Assembly (NCBI RefSeq): GCF_014451325.2
Contig: NZ_JACSCH020000003.1
Coordinates: forward strand, 496,001 to 560,000
DNA length: 64,000 bases
From: Streptomyces sp. CB02980
Lineage (GTDB): Bacteria > Actinomycetota > Actinomycetes > Streptomycetales > Streptomycetaceae
Direction: 5' to 3'
Shown here: positions 53,164-61,701 of the stretch, in pieces
Layout: every line of letters begins with the position of its first letter
How positions within the stretch are numbered: the stretch's first letter is position 1
The notes under the pieces: generated by a model
Seen by the model: the letters and a program-made list of their open reading frames with translations, nothing else
Databases searched by the model: none
Told to the model about the DNA's origin: nothing
Program-made: the position numbers and the translations under genes

Positions 53164-54624
53164 TCAGCCCTTCAGCGCGGCCATCCACGCCTCGACCTCG
53201 TCGGCGTGGCGCGGCAGCGCGTCCGAGAGGTTCCGGTTGCCGTCCTCGGTGACGAGGATGTCGTCCTCGATCCGGACGCCGATGCCGCGGTACTCCTCCG
53301 GCACGGTCAGGTCGTCGGCCTGGAAGTACAGACCCGGCTCGACGGTCAGGCACATGCCCGGCGCGAGGGTCGTGTCGACGTAGGCCTCGGTGCGCGCGGC
53401 GGCGCAGTCGTGGACGTCCATGCCGAGCATGTGACCGGTGCCGTGCAGGGTCCAGCGGCGCTGGAGGCCGAGCTCCAGGACGCGCTCGACCGGGCCCTCG
53501 ACGAGGCCCCACTCGACGAGCTTCTCGGCGAGGACGCGCTGGGCGGCGTCGTGGAAGTCACGGTAGGCGGCGCCGGGCTTCACCGCGGCGATGCCGGCCT
53601 CCTGCGCCTCGTACACGGCGTCGTAGATCTTGCGCTGGAGCTCGGTGTACCGGCCGTTGATCGGCAGGGTGCGGGTGATGTCCGCGGTGTAGAGCTCGGT
53701 GGTCTCCACGCCGGCGTCGAGCAGCAGCAGGTCGCCGGAGCGGACGTCGCCGTCGTTGCGCACCCAGTGCAGGGTGGTGGCGTGCGGGCCGGCGGCGCAG
53801 ATGGAGCCGTAGCCGATGTCGTTGCCCTCGACGCGGGCACGGAGGAAGAAGGTTCCCTCGATGTAGCGCTCGCTGGTGGCCTCGGCCTTGTCGAGGACCT
53901 TGACGACGTCCTCGAAGCCGCGGGCGGTGGAGGCGCAGGCCTTCTCCAGCTCGGCGATCTCGAAGGAGTCCTTGATGAGGCGGGCCTCGGAGAGGTAGAC
54001 GCGGAGTTCCTCGTCGCGCTCGGCGGTGACCTTGTCGGTCAGCGCGGCCTCGATGCCGGCGTCGTGGCCGCGGACGTTGCGGACGGGGCCGGTGGCCTCG
54101 CGCAGCGCCTCGGCCAGCTCGCGGACGTCCTTCGCGGGGACGCCGAGGAGCTGCTCGGCCTCGGTGAGGGAGTGGCGGCGGCCGACCCACAGCTCGCCCT
54201 GGCCGTCGAGCCAGAACTCGCCGTTCTCGCGGTCGGAGCGCGGCAGCAGGTAGATCGTCGCCTCGTGACCGCTCTTCACCGGCTCCAGGACGAGGACGCC
54301 GTCCTGCGTCTGGTCGCCGGTGAGGTACGCGTACTCGGTGGAGGCGCGGAAGGCGTACTCGGTGTCGTTCGACCGGGTCTTCAGCTTGCCGGCCGGGATC
54401 ACCAGGCGCTCGCCCGGGAAGCGGGCGGAGAGCGCCGCGCGGCGCTCGGCGGTCTTGCCGGCCTGGGCGACCGGCTCCAGGCCGCGCAGCTCGGTGTCGG
54501 CCCAGCCGGACTTCATGTTCTCGGCCAGCTCGTCGGAGACGCCCGGGTACAGGCCGTTCTTCCGCTGCTTGATCGCCTGTTCCTCAGTCTCTTCCGGGGT
54601 CTCCGGCGTGAGCTCCTCGGCCAC
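53164..54624 (-). CDS. pepP: Xaa-Pro aminopeptidase (aminopeptidase P)
   Basis: 486 residues. An N-terminal creatinase-like domain (about 60-195) is followed by the M24B catalytic domain (about 215-475). Metal ligands are visible: LLLDAG and TADITRTLP (two Asp), HGTGHMLGMDVHD (His), EPGLYF (Glu) and GIRIED-type sequence at the C terminus (Glu). It removes N-terminal residues before proline. The GTG start follows AGGAGG at seven bases. It stands alone between convergent and divergent neighbours. Confidence 0.94.
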   Translation of the reverse strand: MAEELTPETPEETEEQAIKQRKNGLYPGVSDELAENMKSGWADTELRGLEPVAQAGKTAERRAALSARFPGERLVIPAGKLKTRSNDTEYAFRASTEYAYLTGDQTQDGVLVLEPVKSGHEATIYLLPRSDRENGEFWLDGQGELWVGRRHSLTEAEQLLGVPAKDVRELAEALREATGPVRNVRGHDAGIEAALTDKVTAERDEELRVYLSEARLIKDSFEIAELEKACASTARGFEDVVKVLDKAEATSERYIEGTFFLRARVEGNDIGYGSICAAGPHATTLHWVRNDGDVRSGDLLLLDAGVETTELYTADITRTLPINGRYTELQRKIYDAVYEAQEAGIAAVKPGAAYRDFHDAAQRVLAEKLVEWGLVEGPVERVLELGLQRRWTLHGTGHMLGMDVHDCAAARTEAYVDTTLAPGMCLTVEPGLYFQADDLTVPEEYRGIGVRIEDDILVTEDGNRNLSDALPRHADEVEAWMAALKG

Positions 54625-54770
54625 GGGTCTGCCTCCTCTTGGTACGACACTGAACCCCCACCATCGTACGGTCGTACGGAAGGGGGCCCAGGGCCGGAAG
54701 ACCCATTACCGGAATGTCACGCTCCGCTTATGTGCACCCACGACCCACGCGGGCGGCCGCCCGGCGCCGT

Positions 54771-56222
54771 TCAGTCGAAGCGGGCGGCGAGCAGGACCAC
54801 GTCCTCCCCGTCCACGGCGGTGTCGAGACCCTCGGGCAGCATGGTCCGCAGGACGTGGTCGGCGACGGCGCCCGGGTCGCCCCGGTCCGCCTTCGGCACG
54901 CTGGACGCCGCCGCGTGGAGCCGCGCGAACGCCCGGTCCATCGCGTCGCCGGTACGGCGAAGCAGCCCGTCGGTGTAGAGAAGCACCGTTTCTCCGGGCT
55001 CCGGGGACAGCTCCACGCTCGGCGCCTCCCAGCAGGACAGCATCCCGAGCGGGGCCGAGAGCGAGGTCTCGACGAACTCGGTGCGCCGCTCCCCGATGAC
55101 CAGCGGCGGCGCGTGCCCCGCCCCGGCGAGGACGATCCGGCGCCGCGCCGGCTCGGCGTACGCGAAGAGCGCGGTCGCCGAGCGGGCCGGTTCGGTCAGC
55201 CGGAGCAGGAGCTCCAGGTCGGAGAGGACGGCGACGGGGTCCTCGCCCTCCATCACCGCGTACGCGCGCAGGGAGGCGCGCAGCCGTCCCATGGCCGCGA
55301 GCGCGCTCGGTCCGGTGCCGGAGACCGAGCCGACGGCGAGGCCGAGGGCGCCCTCGGGCAGCGGCAGCGCGTCGTACCAGTCGCCGCCGCCCCGGGGGCC
55401 GGTGCGGTGGCGGGCGGCGAGCTGGACGCCGGGGACGCGGGGGAGACGGCTGGGGAGCAGCTCCTCGGCGATGGTGGCGACCTGCACGCGGGCGCGTTCG
55501 ACCTGGAGGAGGCGGGCGAGGTGCTCGGTGGCGAAGCGGCCGTAGAGCCCGATGAGGTGGCGCTGACGGTCGGTGGGCTCCGCGGGCTCGTCGTAGAGCC
55601 AGACGGCGGCGCCGAGCCGGCCGGCCTCCTCGGTGGCGAGGGGGAGGGCGTAGCTGGCGGCGTAGCCGAGGCGGGCGGCGACCTCGCGGTGGCGCGGGTC
55701 GAGGCCTTCCTCGGTGCGGACGTCGCGGATGGCGATCGGATCGGGGACCCGCTCGGGGTGGACCGGATCGGGGAGGCCGTCGAGGAGGCGGCCGTAGCTG
55801 CTGGTGCCGCGCGGGACGGTCTCGATCGTGCCGAGGTCCGAGTGGGCGAGACCGAGGCCGATGGTGGAGGCCGGGCCGAGCCCGTCGGCCGGTTCGAGGA
55901 CGGCCATTCCGCGGCGGGCCCCGACGAGGGCGGCGCCGGCGCCGAGGACCTCGCGAAGGGCCTCGTCGAGGGAGGCGGTCCTGATGAGGCGCTCGGTGAG
56001 TTCGTGGAGGGTGGTGAGGTCGGAGACCCAGGTGGCGAGCCGGTCCTGGATCAGCGCTCCCGGTGGGGAGACCGGATCGGAGGGTGCTGCCGCCGCGGGG
56101 ACCCCGGGGAGGGGCGCCGTAGTGTGCGGGGGCCCGGGAACCGTGGAATCGATTCCGGCCACTTTCGGCATGCGTGGGGCGCTCATGTCAGTCGGCTTTC
56201 CGACCGGTGCGTTTGACGCCAT
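54771..56222 (-). CDS. SpoIIE-type phosphatase with GAF domain, GDV Asp replaced
   Basis: 483 residues. A Pro/Ala-rich start precedes a GAF domain (about 60-210) and a PP2C-type SpoIIE domain (about 255-480). GGDWYDALPLPEG, GAGHAPPLVI, LLYTDGLLRR and GEDVVLLAAR are intact. The usual GDVxGHG is VGSVSGTG, so a common metal-binding Asp is Ser. SpoIIE-type enzymes dephosphorylate STAS antagonists in partner switching; activity here is uncertain. The ATG at MASNAP, with GGGGG upstream, was chosen; one six codons earlier is also possible. Confidence 0.85.
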   Translation of the reverse strand: MASNAPVGKPTDMSAPRMPKVAGIDSTVPGPPHTTAPLPGVPAAAAPSDPVSPPGALIQDRLATWVSDLTTLHELTERLIRTASLDEALREVLGAGAALVGARRGMAVLEPADGLGPASTIGLGLAHSDLGTIETVPRGTSSYGRLLDGLPDPVHPERVPDPIAIRDVRTEEGLDPRHREVAARLGYAASYALPLATEEAGRLGAAVWLYDEPAEPTDRQRHLIGLYGRFATEHLARLLQVERARVQVATIAEELLPSRLPRVPGVQLAARHRTGPRGGGDWYDALPLPEGALGLAVGSVSGTGPSALAAMGRLRASLRAYAVMEGEDPVAVLSDLELLLRLTEPARSATALFAYAEPARRRIVLAGAGHAPPLVIGERRTEFVETSLSAPLGMLSCWEAPSVELSPEPGETVLLYTDGLLRRTGDAMDRAFARLHAAASSVPKADRGDPGAVADHVLRTMLPEGLDTAVDGEDVVLLAARFD

Positions 56223-56787
56223 AGCATCGCAAACCCCCATGTCATTCTGAGCCGCTCGATGCATCCACATGTACACGCACAAGAGGAACGATGTCCAGCA
56301 TTGTCCCCACGGGACTTGTGGTGTCCGTGAGGTCGCGCGAGAGGGTTGAAGTCCTGGCGAAGTTGGCCGAAAATTGTCCTCGGTGTGCACCTTTTGCGGT
56401 CGACTGGCGTCGTTTGAAAGCGCGTCATTCCGAGCGTGCTGGGTACGTAATCGGTGACAGGCAGGGGCAGTTGGAGCTGCCCCGGAACGCGACGCGGAAC
56501 CCCGGCGTCTTACATGCCGCAGGCCGCAGCCCGTCACCGAATGGCGGGGAACGTGTTCTGACCCGCCTCTGGTGCTGACCTGGCTCCACCTCGTTCTGAC
56601 CTGGCTCCACCTGGTACTCACCCGCTCCATCTGGTTTCCACGTGGTTCCACCTGGTTCCGGCACGGCCGGCCCCGCTCCGACAGGGGCCGCCATCCCGCC
56701 GACCCGGTACGCGCTGATACGCACGGTGAAGTGTCCTGCACATAGTGTGATGTGGATTCGGCGTTCAACGGAAAGGAACGAGCGCTC
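56223..56787. other. Intergenic region between divergent genes with 21-bp repeats
   Basis: 565 bp without a supported gene. The left half contains the SpoIIE-type gene promoter and a moderately AT-richer stretch (56230-56440). From 56575 to 56658 four 21-bp units related to CTGACCTGGCTCCACCTCGTT occur in exact register. A partial unit precedes them. The promoter of the primase-like gene must lie between 56660 and 56780. Confidence 0.6.
56575..56658. repeat. Four degenerate 21-bp tandem repeats (iteron-like)
   Basis: Units at 56575, 56596, 56617 and 56638 share the CTGACCTGGCTCCACCTGGTN pattern, the first two nearly identical and the last two diverged. They lie 130-210 bp upstream of the primase-polymerase-like gene. 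Arrays of this period resemble replication iterons, but may simply be regulatory or non-functional. Confidence 0.75.
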
Positions 56788-57468
56788 ATGCGCGAGATCC
56801 TCGGAAGGCGACGCAGGCTCCGGTTCCGGCGCAAGGCGAGGACCGCCCGGCTCGACGCGGCGGTCACCTTCGCCGTCGAATGGGACTGGCCCGTCCTGCC
56901 GGGAGCGGGCCTGAGAGCGACGACCCGCACGTCCGCGGGAGCCGCGTGCTCCTGCCCCGACCCCGAGTGCGTGGTCCCCGGCGCACACCCCTACGACCCC
57001 GGACTGCTCGCGGCCACCACCGACGAGCGGATGATCCGCTGGTGGTGGACCCGGCGCCCGGACGCCCCGGTGGTGCTCGCCACGGGCGGCGGCGCGCCCT
57101 GCGCGGTCAGCCTCCCCGCGGTCGCGGGAGCGCGGGCGCTCGCCGCGCTCGACGCCACGGGCATGCGGCTCGGCCCGGTGGTCGCGACCCCGACGCGATG
57201 GTCGATCCTCGTGGCTCCGTACAGCCTCGAACGGCTCGGCGAGCTGCTGTACGCGAAGGACAGCGTCCCCAGCTCGCTGCGCTTCCATGGAGAGGGCGGC
57301 TATCTCCTCCTGCCGCCCTCGGTCGCCGGGACCGGACAGGTCCGCTGGGAGCGGTCCCCGCTCGCGGGCTCGGCCCGGCCTTGGCTGCCGGACGTGGAGG
57401 CGGTGGTCGACGCCCTGGTGGAGGCGAGCACGACCACACCGGGCGGCGGGAGCCGACTGACGTACTGA
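56788..57468 (+). CDS. Primase-polymerase-like protein, probably degenerate
   Basis: 226 residues. The fold resembles the bifunctional DNA primase/polymerase N-terminal (AEP/PrimPol) family: a basic N terminus, DAAVTFAVEWDWPVLPG, CSCPDPECVVPGAHPYDP, and WWWTRRPDAPVVLATGG. In active members a DxD pair follows the ATGG-type strand. Here the equivalent segment reads CAVSLPAVAG, without Asp. That suggests loss of catalysis, and the function is unknown. The ATG is preceded by AAAGGAACG; a GTG 12 codons upstream is possible. Repeats lie upstream. Confidence 0.65.
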   Translation: MREILGRRRRLRFRRKARTARLDAAVTFAVEWDWPVLPGAGLRATTRTSAGAACSCPDPECVVPGAHPYDPGLLAATTDERMIRWWWTRRPDAPVVLATGGGAPCAVSLPAVAGARALAALDATGMRLGPVVATPTRWSILVAPYSLERLGELLYAKDSVPSSLRFHGEGGYLLLPPSVAGTGQVRWERSPLAGSARPWLPDVEAVVDALVEASTTTPGGGSRLTY

Positions 57469-57483
57469 GAAGGCGGCAACCGG

Positions 57484-57552
57484 CACCGGTGGCCGCACTG
57501 GCACTGGCACCGGGGGCCGTGGCCGCACCACCACCGGTGGCCGCACTGGCAC
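57484..57552. repeat. Two copies of a 21-bp direct repeat
   Basis: CACCGGTGGCCGCACTGGCA plus C occurs at 57484-57504 and 57532-57552, 48 bp apart, in the gap between two rightward genes. Intervening sequence contains partial copies. No function is assigned. Confidence 0.7.
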
Positions 57553-57714
57553 CAGCGGCGGCACCGGCGCGGCGGGACGTCCTTCACCCGAACGGGTGTG
57601 GCCTGGCCCGACTTGTACGGGAAACGGGCGCGCGGCCGACCGCGCGCCCGTCGGCCGCCGCTATGTTCACCCCACCGTTCAAGATCTCCAGCCGAGCAGG
57701 AGCAGGTGGGGCGC

Positions 57715-58389
57715 ATGGGTCCGGTGAACCTCCGCGTGGTCGGACTGGGCGCCGCCGTCACGGTCGCCGTACTGCTGCCGCTGGTCGCGATGGCGGGGCC
57801 GACGGGCGAGCCCGTCGCGGGTGGGTCCGCACGGCCGGCGGGGGCGGCCGATGCCGCCGACGCGAAGCCCGGGGAGCTGCTGAAGGGGCTCGGCCTCGGC
57901 CCCCGTACAGAGCCCGCCGCCGACCCGGCCGCCTCTGAGGCCGACCCGGCTGCCTCTGAGGCCGACCCGGCCACCCGCGTCTCTCCCGGCGCCCCCGTCA
58001 CTCCCCGTAACGACCCCGCCGCTCAGGCGTCCCCGGAGCGGGTCACGAACTGTGGGCCGGAACTCGCCTCTCCCGAGGGGGTCGAGGCGCAGACCTGCGT
58101 CCTGGCGGAGGGTCCCGACACCTGGGGCCGTACGTACTACCGGAACGCGACCGGCCAGAATCTCGACGCGTTTCTGACCCTCATGGCACCCGGCGGGCGG
58201 ACCGTACAGGTCCGCTGCCCGGTCGCCGCGCAGGACGAACCGGGAACCTGTGAAACACCCAGGGAGCGGGGCCGCGGGGTGGCCACGGCCTATACGGCGG
58301 TAGCGGAATTCGCGGGCACCGGCGAGGGGGACAACACCCCGCTGCTGCTGCGGGCGGGCAGCAACACGGCGGACAGCGAAGGAAGTTGA
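57715..58389 (+). CDS. Secreted or anchored hypothetical protein with internal repeat
   Basis: 224 residues. A signal peptide (about 1-28: VGLGAAVTVAVLLPLVAMAG) is followed by an Ala/Pro-rich linker with the heptad-like PAASEAD repeated twice. A C-terminal domain with four Cys (NCGPELA, QTCVLAE, QVRCPV, GTCETP) probably has two disulfides. I do not recognise a family. It has a well-spaced ribosome site of GTGGGG type. Extracytoplasmic location is inferred from the signal and the Cys residues. Confidence 0.75.
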   Translation: MGPVNLRVVGLGAAVTVAVLLPLVAMAGPTGEPVAGGSARPAGAADAADAKPGELLKGLGLGPRTEPAADPAASEADPAASEADPATRVSPGAPVTPRNDPAAQASPERVTNCGPELASPEGVEAQTCVLAEGPDTWGRTYYRNATGQNLDAFLTLMAPGGRTVQVRCPVAAQDEPGTCETPRERGRGVATAYTAVAEFAGTGEGDNTPLLLRAGSNTADSEGS

Positions 58390-58430
58390 GCGTCGACGCC
58401 CCGGACCTGCCGGAGGCGGACATGGAAAGG

Positions 58431-58468
58431 CCCGATCGCTGGCGACGGGGGATGCACCAGCGACCGGG
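58431..58468 (+). terminator. Hairpin after the secreted-protein gene
   Basis: CCCGATCGCTGG and CCAGCGACCGGG pair over 12 bases with one A-C mismatch around a 14-base loop. It begins 42 bp after the stop. No T-run follows. The remaining sequence to 58608 appears non-coding. Confidence 0.55.
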
Positions 58469-58608
58469 CTTCCAGAACGGTAACAAGAGATCTGCTGTTC
58501 GCAAATTCGATCTCGGTTATTCGGACAGGGATTTACCCGTCCGCAGACCGGGTTGTGGCAGAAGTCACCGACTGGTCGGTCTGTCAGTCACCGATACCAC
58601 GCGGGGTA

Positions 58609-59586
58609 TCAGCTGAGAGTTACCTGACGGTTCGTGAGGCCGCCACGCGCGCGCCGCTCCTCCGCGGTGAGCGGAGCGTCCGAGGCGAGCGCCTCGGTCA
58701 GCCGCTCGGCGAACTCGGCGGCCGGCTTCTCGCACTCCTCTGCGGTCATCGAGGTCGGCAGGTCCCAGACCGGCACCATCAGTCCGTGCGCGCGGAACGA
58801 ACCGACGAGGCGGGTGTCCGCGCCGATGGAGGTACCGCCGGCGGCCTGGAGGCGGGCGAGCGCGTCGAGCAGCTTCTCCTCCGGGTACGGCATGACCCAG
58901 CGCAGGTGGTTCTTGTCCGGGGTCTCGCACCAGTACGCCGAGTCGACGCTCGCCAGCTTCACGGTCGGGATCGCGGCCGCGTTGGCCCGCTCCAGGGAGG
59001 CGGCGACCTCCGGGTCGGCGCCGTCCGCGGACTGCGGGATCCAGAACTCGAAGCCCGAGTGGACCTCCGGGGCGAACGTGGCGTCCGCGTCCAGCAGATC
59101 CTGCAGACGCGGGCCCTCGGCCGGGACGCGGCGCGGCGGGACCGGGGTGCCCGGCTCGGTCTCCAGGGCGCGCTGGAGGGTGTCGGCGAGGTCGCGGGCG
59201 AGGTCGCCGGAGGTGGAGTCGTTCTGCAGGGCGAGCAGGACGGAGCCGTCGTCGCGGCGGAGCGCCGGCCACGCCATCGGCAGCACGGTCGCGAGCGTCA
59301 CGGAGGGCACGCCCTCCGGGAGCCCGCCCTTGAGGGTGAGCGGCACGGTGGCGGCGGGCACCAGCTCGCGCAGCGCGACCCAGTCGCACTCGCCGGCCAG
59401 GCCCTCGAAGGGGCGCTGGACGAGCTCGGTCACGGCGTGCGCGGCGGCCCGGCCGTGACACGCCTTGTAGCGGCGGCCCGAACCGCACGGGCACGGCTCG
59501 CGCGCCCCGACGACCGGGATCTCCCCGTTCGTGACCTGTGCCTGACCGGTCTTGCCGGCCTTCGTCTGGGGGCGCTTCTTGGCCAT
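58609..59586 (-). CDS. DUF5926 family protein with N-terminal SEC-C motif
   Basis: 325 residues. The N-terminal SEC-C zinc motif is PCPCGSGRRYKACHG (residues 32-46, Cys and His ligands), as found at the end of SecA. The remaining 270 residues match DUF5926, an actinobacterial family of unknown function. The SEC-C motif suggests contact with ribosome or SecB-like partners. The ATG at MAKKRP is chosen, with GAGAAAG upstream. A Lys-rich start is typical of the family. Confidence 0.85.
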   Translation of the reverse strand: MAKKRPQTKAGKTGQAQVTNGEIPVVGAREPCPCGSGRRYKACHGRAAAHAVTELVQRPFEGLAGECDWVALRELVPAATVPLTLKGGLPEGVPSVTLATVLPMAWPALRRDDGSVLLALQNDSTSGDLARDLADTLQRALETEPGTPVPPRRVPAEGPRLQDLLDADATFAPEVHSGFEFWIPQSADGADPEVAASLERANAAAIPTVKLASVDSAYWCETPDKNHLRWVMPYPEEKLLDALARLQAAGGTSIGADTRLVGSFRAHGLMVPVWDLPTSMTAEECEKPAAEFAERLTEALASDAPLTAEERRARGGLTNRQVTLS

Positions 59587-59923
59587 GGTGTGGCTTTCTC
59601 CCGATCGCGGCGGTGCGGTGCTTGTTCCGGGCGCGAGCCTAGCCGTACCGCGCACCGACGCCCTTCAGGCGGGCCGCTGCCCCTGGGTGGGGGCGCGGCC
59701 ACGATGCGCCGTGCGGGGTCGGGGTCGCCGTGTGAGACGCGGCCACGATGCGCCGTGCGGGGGCGGGATCGCCGTGTGAGACGCGGCCGCCGATCGCGGT
59801 GCGCCGCCGGGATCCCCGTGCGCCGCCGGGATCCCCGTGCGCGGTCGGGAACCTCGTGCGGCGTCGGGATCCGCGGCCGCGGTCGTAATCCTCGTGCGGC
59901 GTCGATCCAGTCGTCGTACGACG
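59587..59923. repeat. Intergenic repeat region (two 44-bp units and shorter units)
   Basis: 337 bp without a gene. Two near-identical 44-bp units (59694-59737 and 59738-59781) start CGCGGCCACGATGCGCCGTG. Shorter repeats of about 18 bp, GTGCGCCGCCGGGATCCC, follow near 59799-59835, and related GTGCGG-CGTCG units run to about 59910. The SEC-C gene promoter must lie in the first 100 bp. Confidence 0.7.
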
Positions 59924-60439
59924 TCAATCCAGGTCGTCGTACGCGTCCAGGATCTCGAAGCGGGAGCCGCCGCCGACGCGGGACGCGAAGTCCTCGCGGC
60001 GGTGTCCCTCGGTCACCACCACCCAGACCGTGACCTCGCCGGTCGCGCTGTCCCGTACACCCCAGTCCTGGGCCAGCGCGCTGATGATGTTCAGCCCGCG
60101 GCCGCCCCGTGCGGTGACCGACGGCGTCGCCGGAACGGGCCGCGTCGGGCCGCCTCCGTCCGTGACCTCGACTCTGAGGCCGCCCGCCGGGTCCACCCTC
60201 CAGGCCGCCCGTACATCCCCGTCGCCCCGATCCGCGTGCCCCAGCGGCCTGCCGTACCGGCAGGCGTTGCTGAGCAACTCGGAAAGGATCAGCACCGCGT
60301 CGTCGACGACCGATTCGGACACCCCGCTGCGGTACAGCTCGTCCCGCATCCGGTGTCTCGCCTCACCCACGCCCGCAGGGCCATGGGGTACGGCCATGCT
60401 CGACGACGTGGGCACCTCCTGTGCCACCACCAACGCCAC
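59924..60439 (-). CDS. RsbW-type ATP-binding protein
   Basis: 171 residues of the HATPase_c_2 family. The N box is LILSELLSNACRYG near 53, G1 is VTDGGGP near 92, and G2 is GGRGLNIISAL near 110. A C-terminal extension of about 40 residues is acidic. It is a second anti-sigma factor-like kinase in this stretch. The GTG start is chosen because AAAGGAGG, an excellent Shine-Dalgarno sequence, lies 8 nt upstream. A longer frame beginning 29 codons earlier has none. Confidence 0.88.
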   Translation of the reverse strand: MALVVAQEVPTSSSMAVPHGPAGVGEARHRMRDELYRSGVSESVVDDAVLILSELLSNACRYGRPLGHADRGDGDVRAAWRVDPAGGLRVEVTDGGGPTRPVPATPSVTARGGRGLNIISALAQDWGVRDSATGEVTVWVVVTEGHRREDFASRVGGGSRFEILDAYDDLD

Positions 60440-60672
60440 CCCCGAGACCTCCTTTGCCCCACGCCACCGTGTGGATGCCCCAATGGCCTGGACCGGAAAC
60501 CGGCCAGTCCGTGTGCGATGAGGCACTCGTGACGATCGCGTACGCGTGAAACGCGCCGGTGCACACCCTGTAAGCCCTGTGAAGCCTTGTGGCGCAAGGG
60601 AAAGAGGGTGCTGGAGGGGAGGCTGGGGAGGCGAGAAAGGGGGAAACGCGAGAAACGCGTCGCCGGAAGCGC

Positions 60673-61494
60673 TCAGTCGCGGCGCAGCTGGGCGAGCACC
60701 TGCTTGGGGCGGTTGGTGATGATCGCGTCCACGCCGAGGCGCTCGCAGAGCTCGACGTCCTCGGCCTCGTCCACGGTCCAGACATGGACCTGGTGCCCGG
60801 CCTTCTGGAGCCGCAGGATCACGGCCGGGTGGTGGCGGACGATCCGGATCGACGGCCCGGCGATGCGCGCGCCCGCGGGGAGCCGTCCGTCGCGCAGCCG
60901 GGGCGAGACGAACTGGGCGAGGGAGACGGTGGGGAGGGTCGGCGACGCGGCGGCGATCCGCTGCAGGGAGCGGGCCGAGAAGCTCATGACGCGTACGGGG
61001 GATTCGGCGGCGGACGCGGGCGCGTCCAGGCCGAAACGCTTGAGGAGCTGGAGCAGCCGCTCCTCGACCTGGCCCGCCCAGCGGGTGGGGTGCTTGGTCT
61101 CGATGGCCAGCTCGACCCTGCGCCCGGCGTCGGAGACCAGCTCCAAGAGCCGCTCCAGGGTGAGGACGGAGGTGTACCCGGGGTCGCCCCAGTCGGGGCT
61201 CTCACCGGAGTCGTCGCGGCCCTTCCAGGTGCCGAAGTCGAGGGCGGTGAGATCGGCGAGTTCCAGGGCGGAGACGGCGCCGCGGCCGTTCGAGGTGCGG
61301 TCGACGCGGCGGTCGTGGACGCAGACGAGATGGCCGTCGGCGGTGAGCCTGACGTCGCACTCCAGGGCGTCGGCGCCGTCCTCGATGGCCTTCACATAGG
61401 CGGCCAGAGTGTGTTCCGGTGCGTCCTCGGAGGCTCCACGGTGGGCGACGACCTGGAGGGGGACGCGGTTCGGGTGCTGCCGTGCGTGAGTCAC
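60673..61494 (-). CDS. Glycerophosphodiester phosphodiesterase
   Basis: 273 residues. The GDPD signature is AHRGASEDAPEHTLAAY near 17-33 with catalytic His and Glu, followed by ECDVRLTADGHLVCVHD near 45-61 with the second His and metal-binding Asp. These enzymes hydrolyse glycerophosphodiesters to glycerol-3-phosphate and an alcohol. There is no signal peptide, so it acts in the cytoplasm. The GTG start has only a weak ribosome site. A 207-bp gap to the divergent htrA gene is adequate for both promoters. Confidence 0.92.
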   Translation of the reverse strand: MTHARQHPNRVPLQVVAHRGASEDAPEHTLAAYVKAIEDGADALECDVRLTADGHLVCVHDRRVDRTSNGRGAVSALELADLTALDFGTWKGRDDSGESPDWGDPGYTSVLTLERLLELVSDAGRRVELAIETKHPTRWAGQVEERLLQLLKRFGLDAPASAAESPVRVMSFSARSLQRIAAASPTLPTVSLAQFVSPRLRDGRLPAGARIAGPSIRIVRHHPAVILRLQKAGHQVHVWTVDEAEDVELCERLGVDAIITNRPKQVLAQLRRD

Positions 61495-61701
61495 GGCGTC
61501 ATGGTGCCATTGGCAGGGCGGAGCGGGCACACCGGAAGGGTGTCCGTTCTGTCCGTATATAAAGGTAGGGGGGTGAACGCACAGCTCCGCCTTACAGCGG
61601 CCTGACGTCCTGTGGGAAAAGCTGGTGCAGAACCCTGGACCCCGTAGGCGACCAGTAGGTACCACCACCCCACCCCGCGCAGTCAACGAGGAGAGCGAGC
61701 T

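Noticed and set aside
56425..57564. A 379-codon minus-strand frame including the 21-bp repeats
   Set aside because: It lies opposite the primase-like gene, has no recognisable domain and its heptad-like repeats derive from the DNA repeats.
57598..57714. A 39-codon N-terminal extension of the secreted hypothetical protein
   Set aside because: The inner ATG begins a proper signal peptide and has a ribosome site. The extension is Arg/Pro-rich and would bury the signal.
60546..60559. GTACGCGTGAAACG as a further parS site
   Set aside because: Only the right half matches the parS consensus; at least three mismatches on the left.
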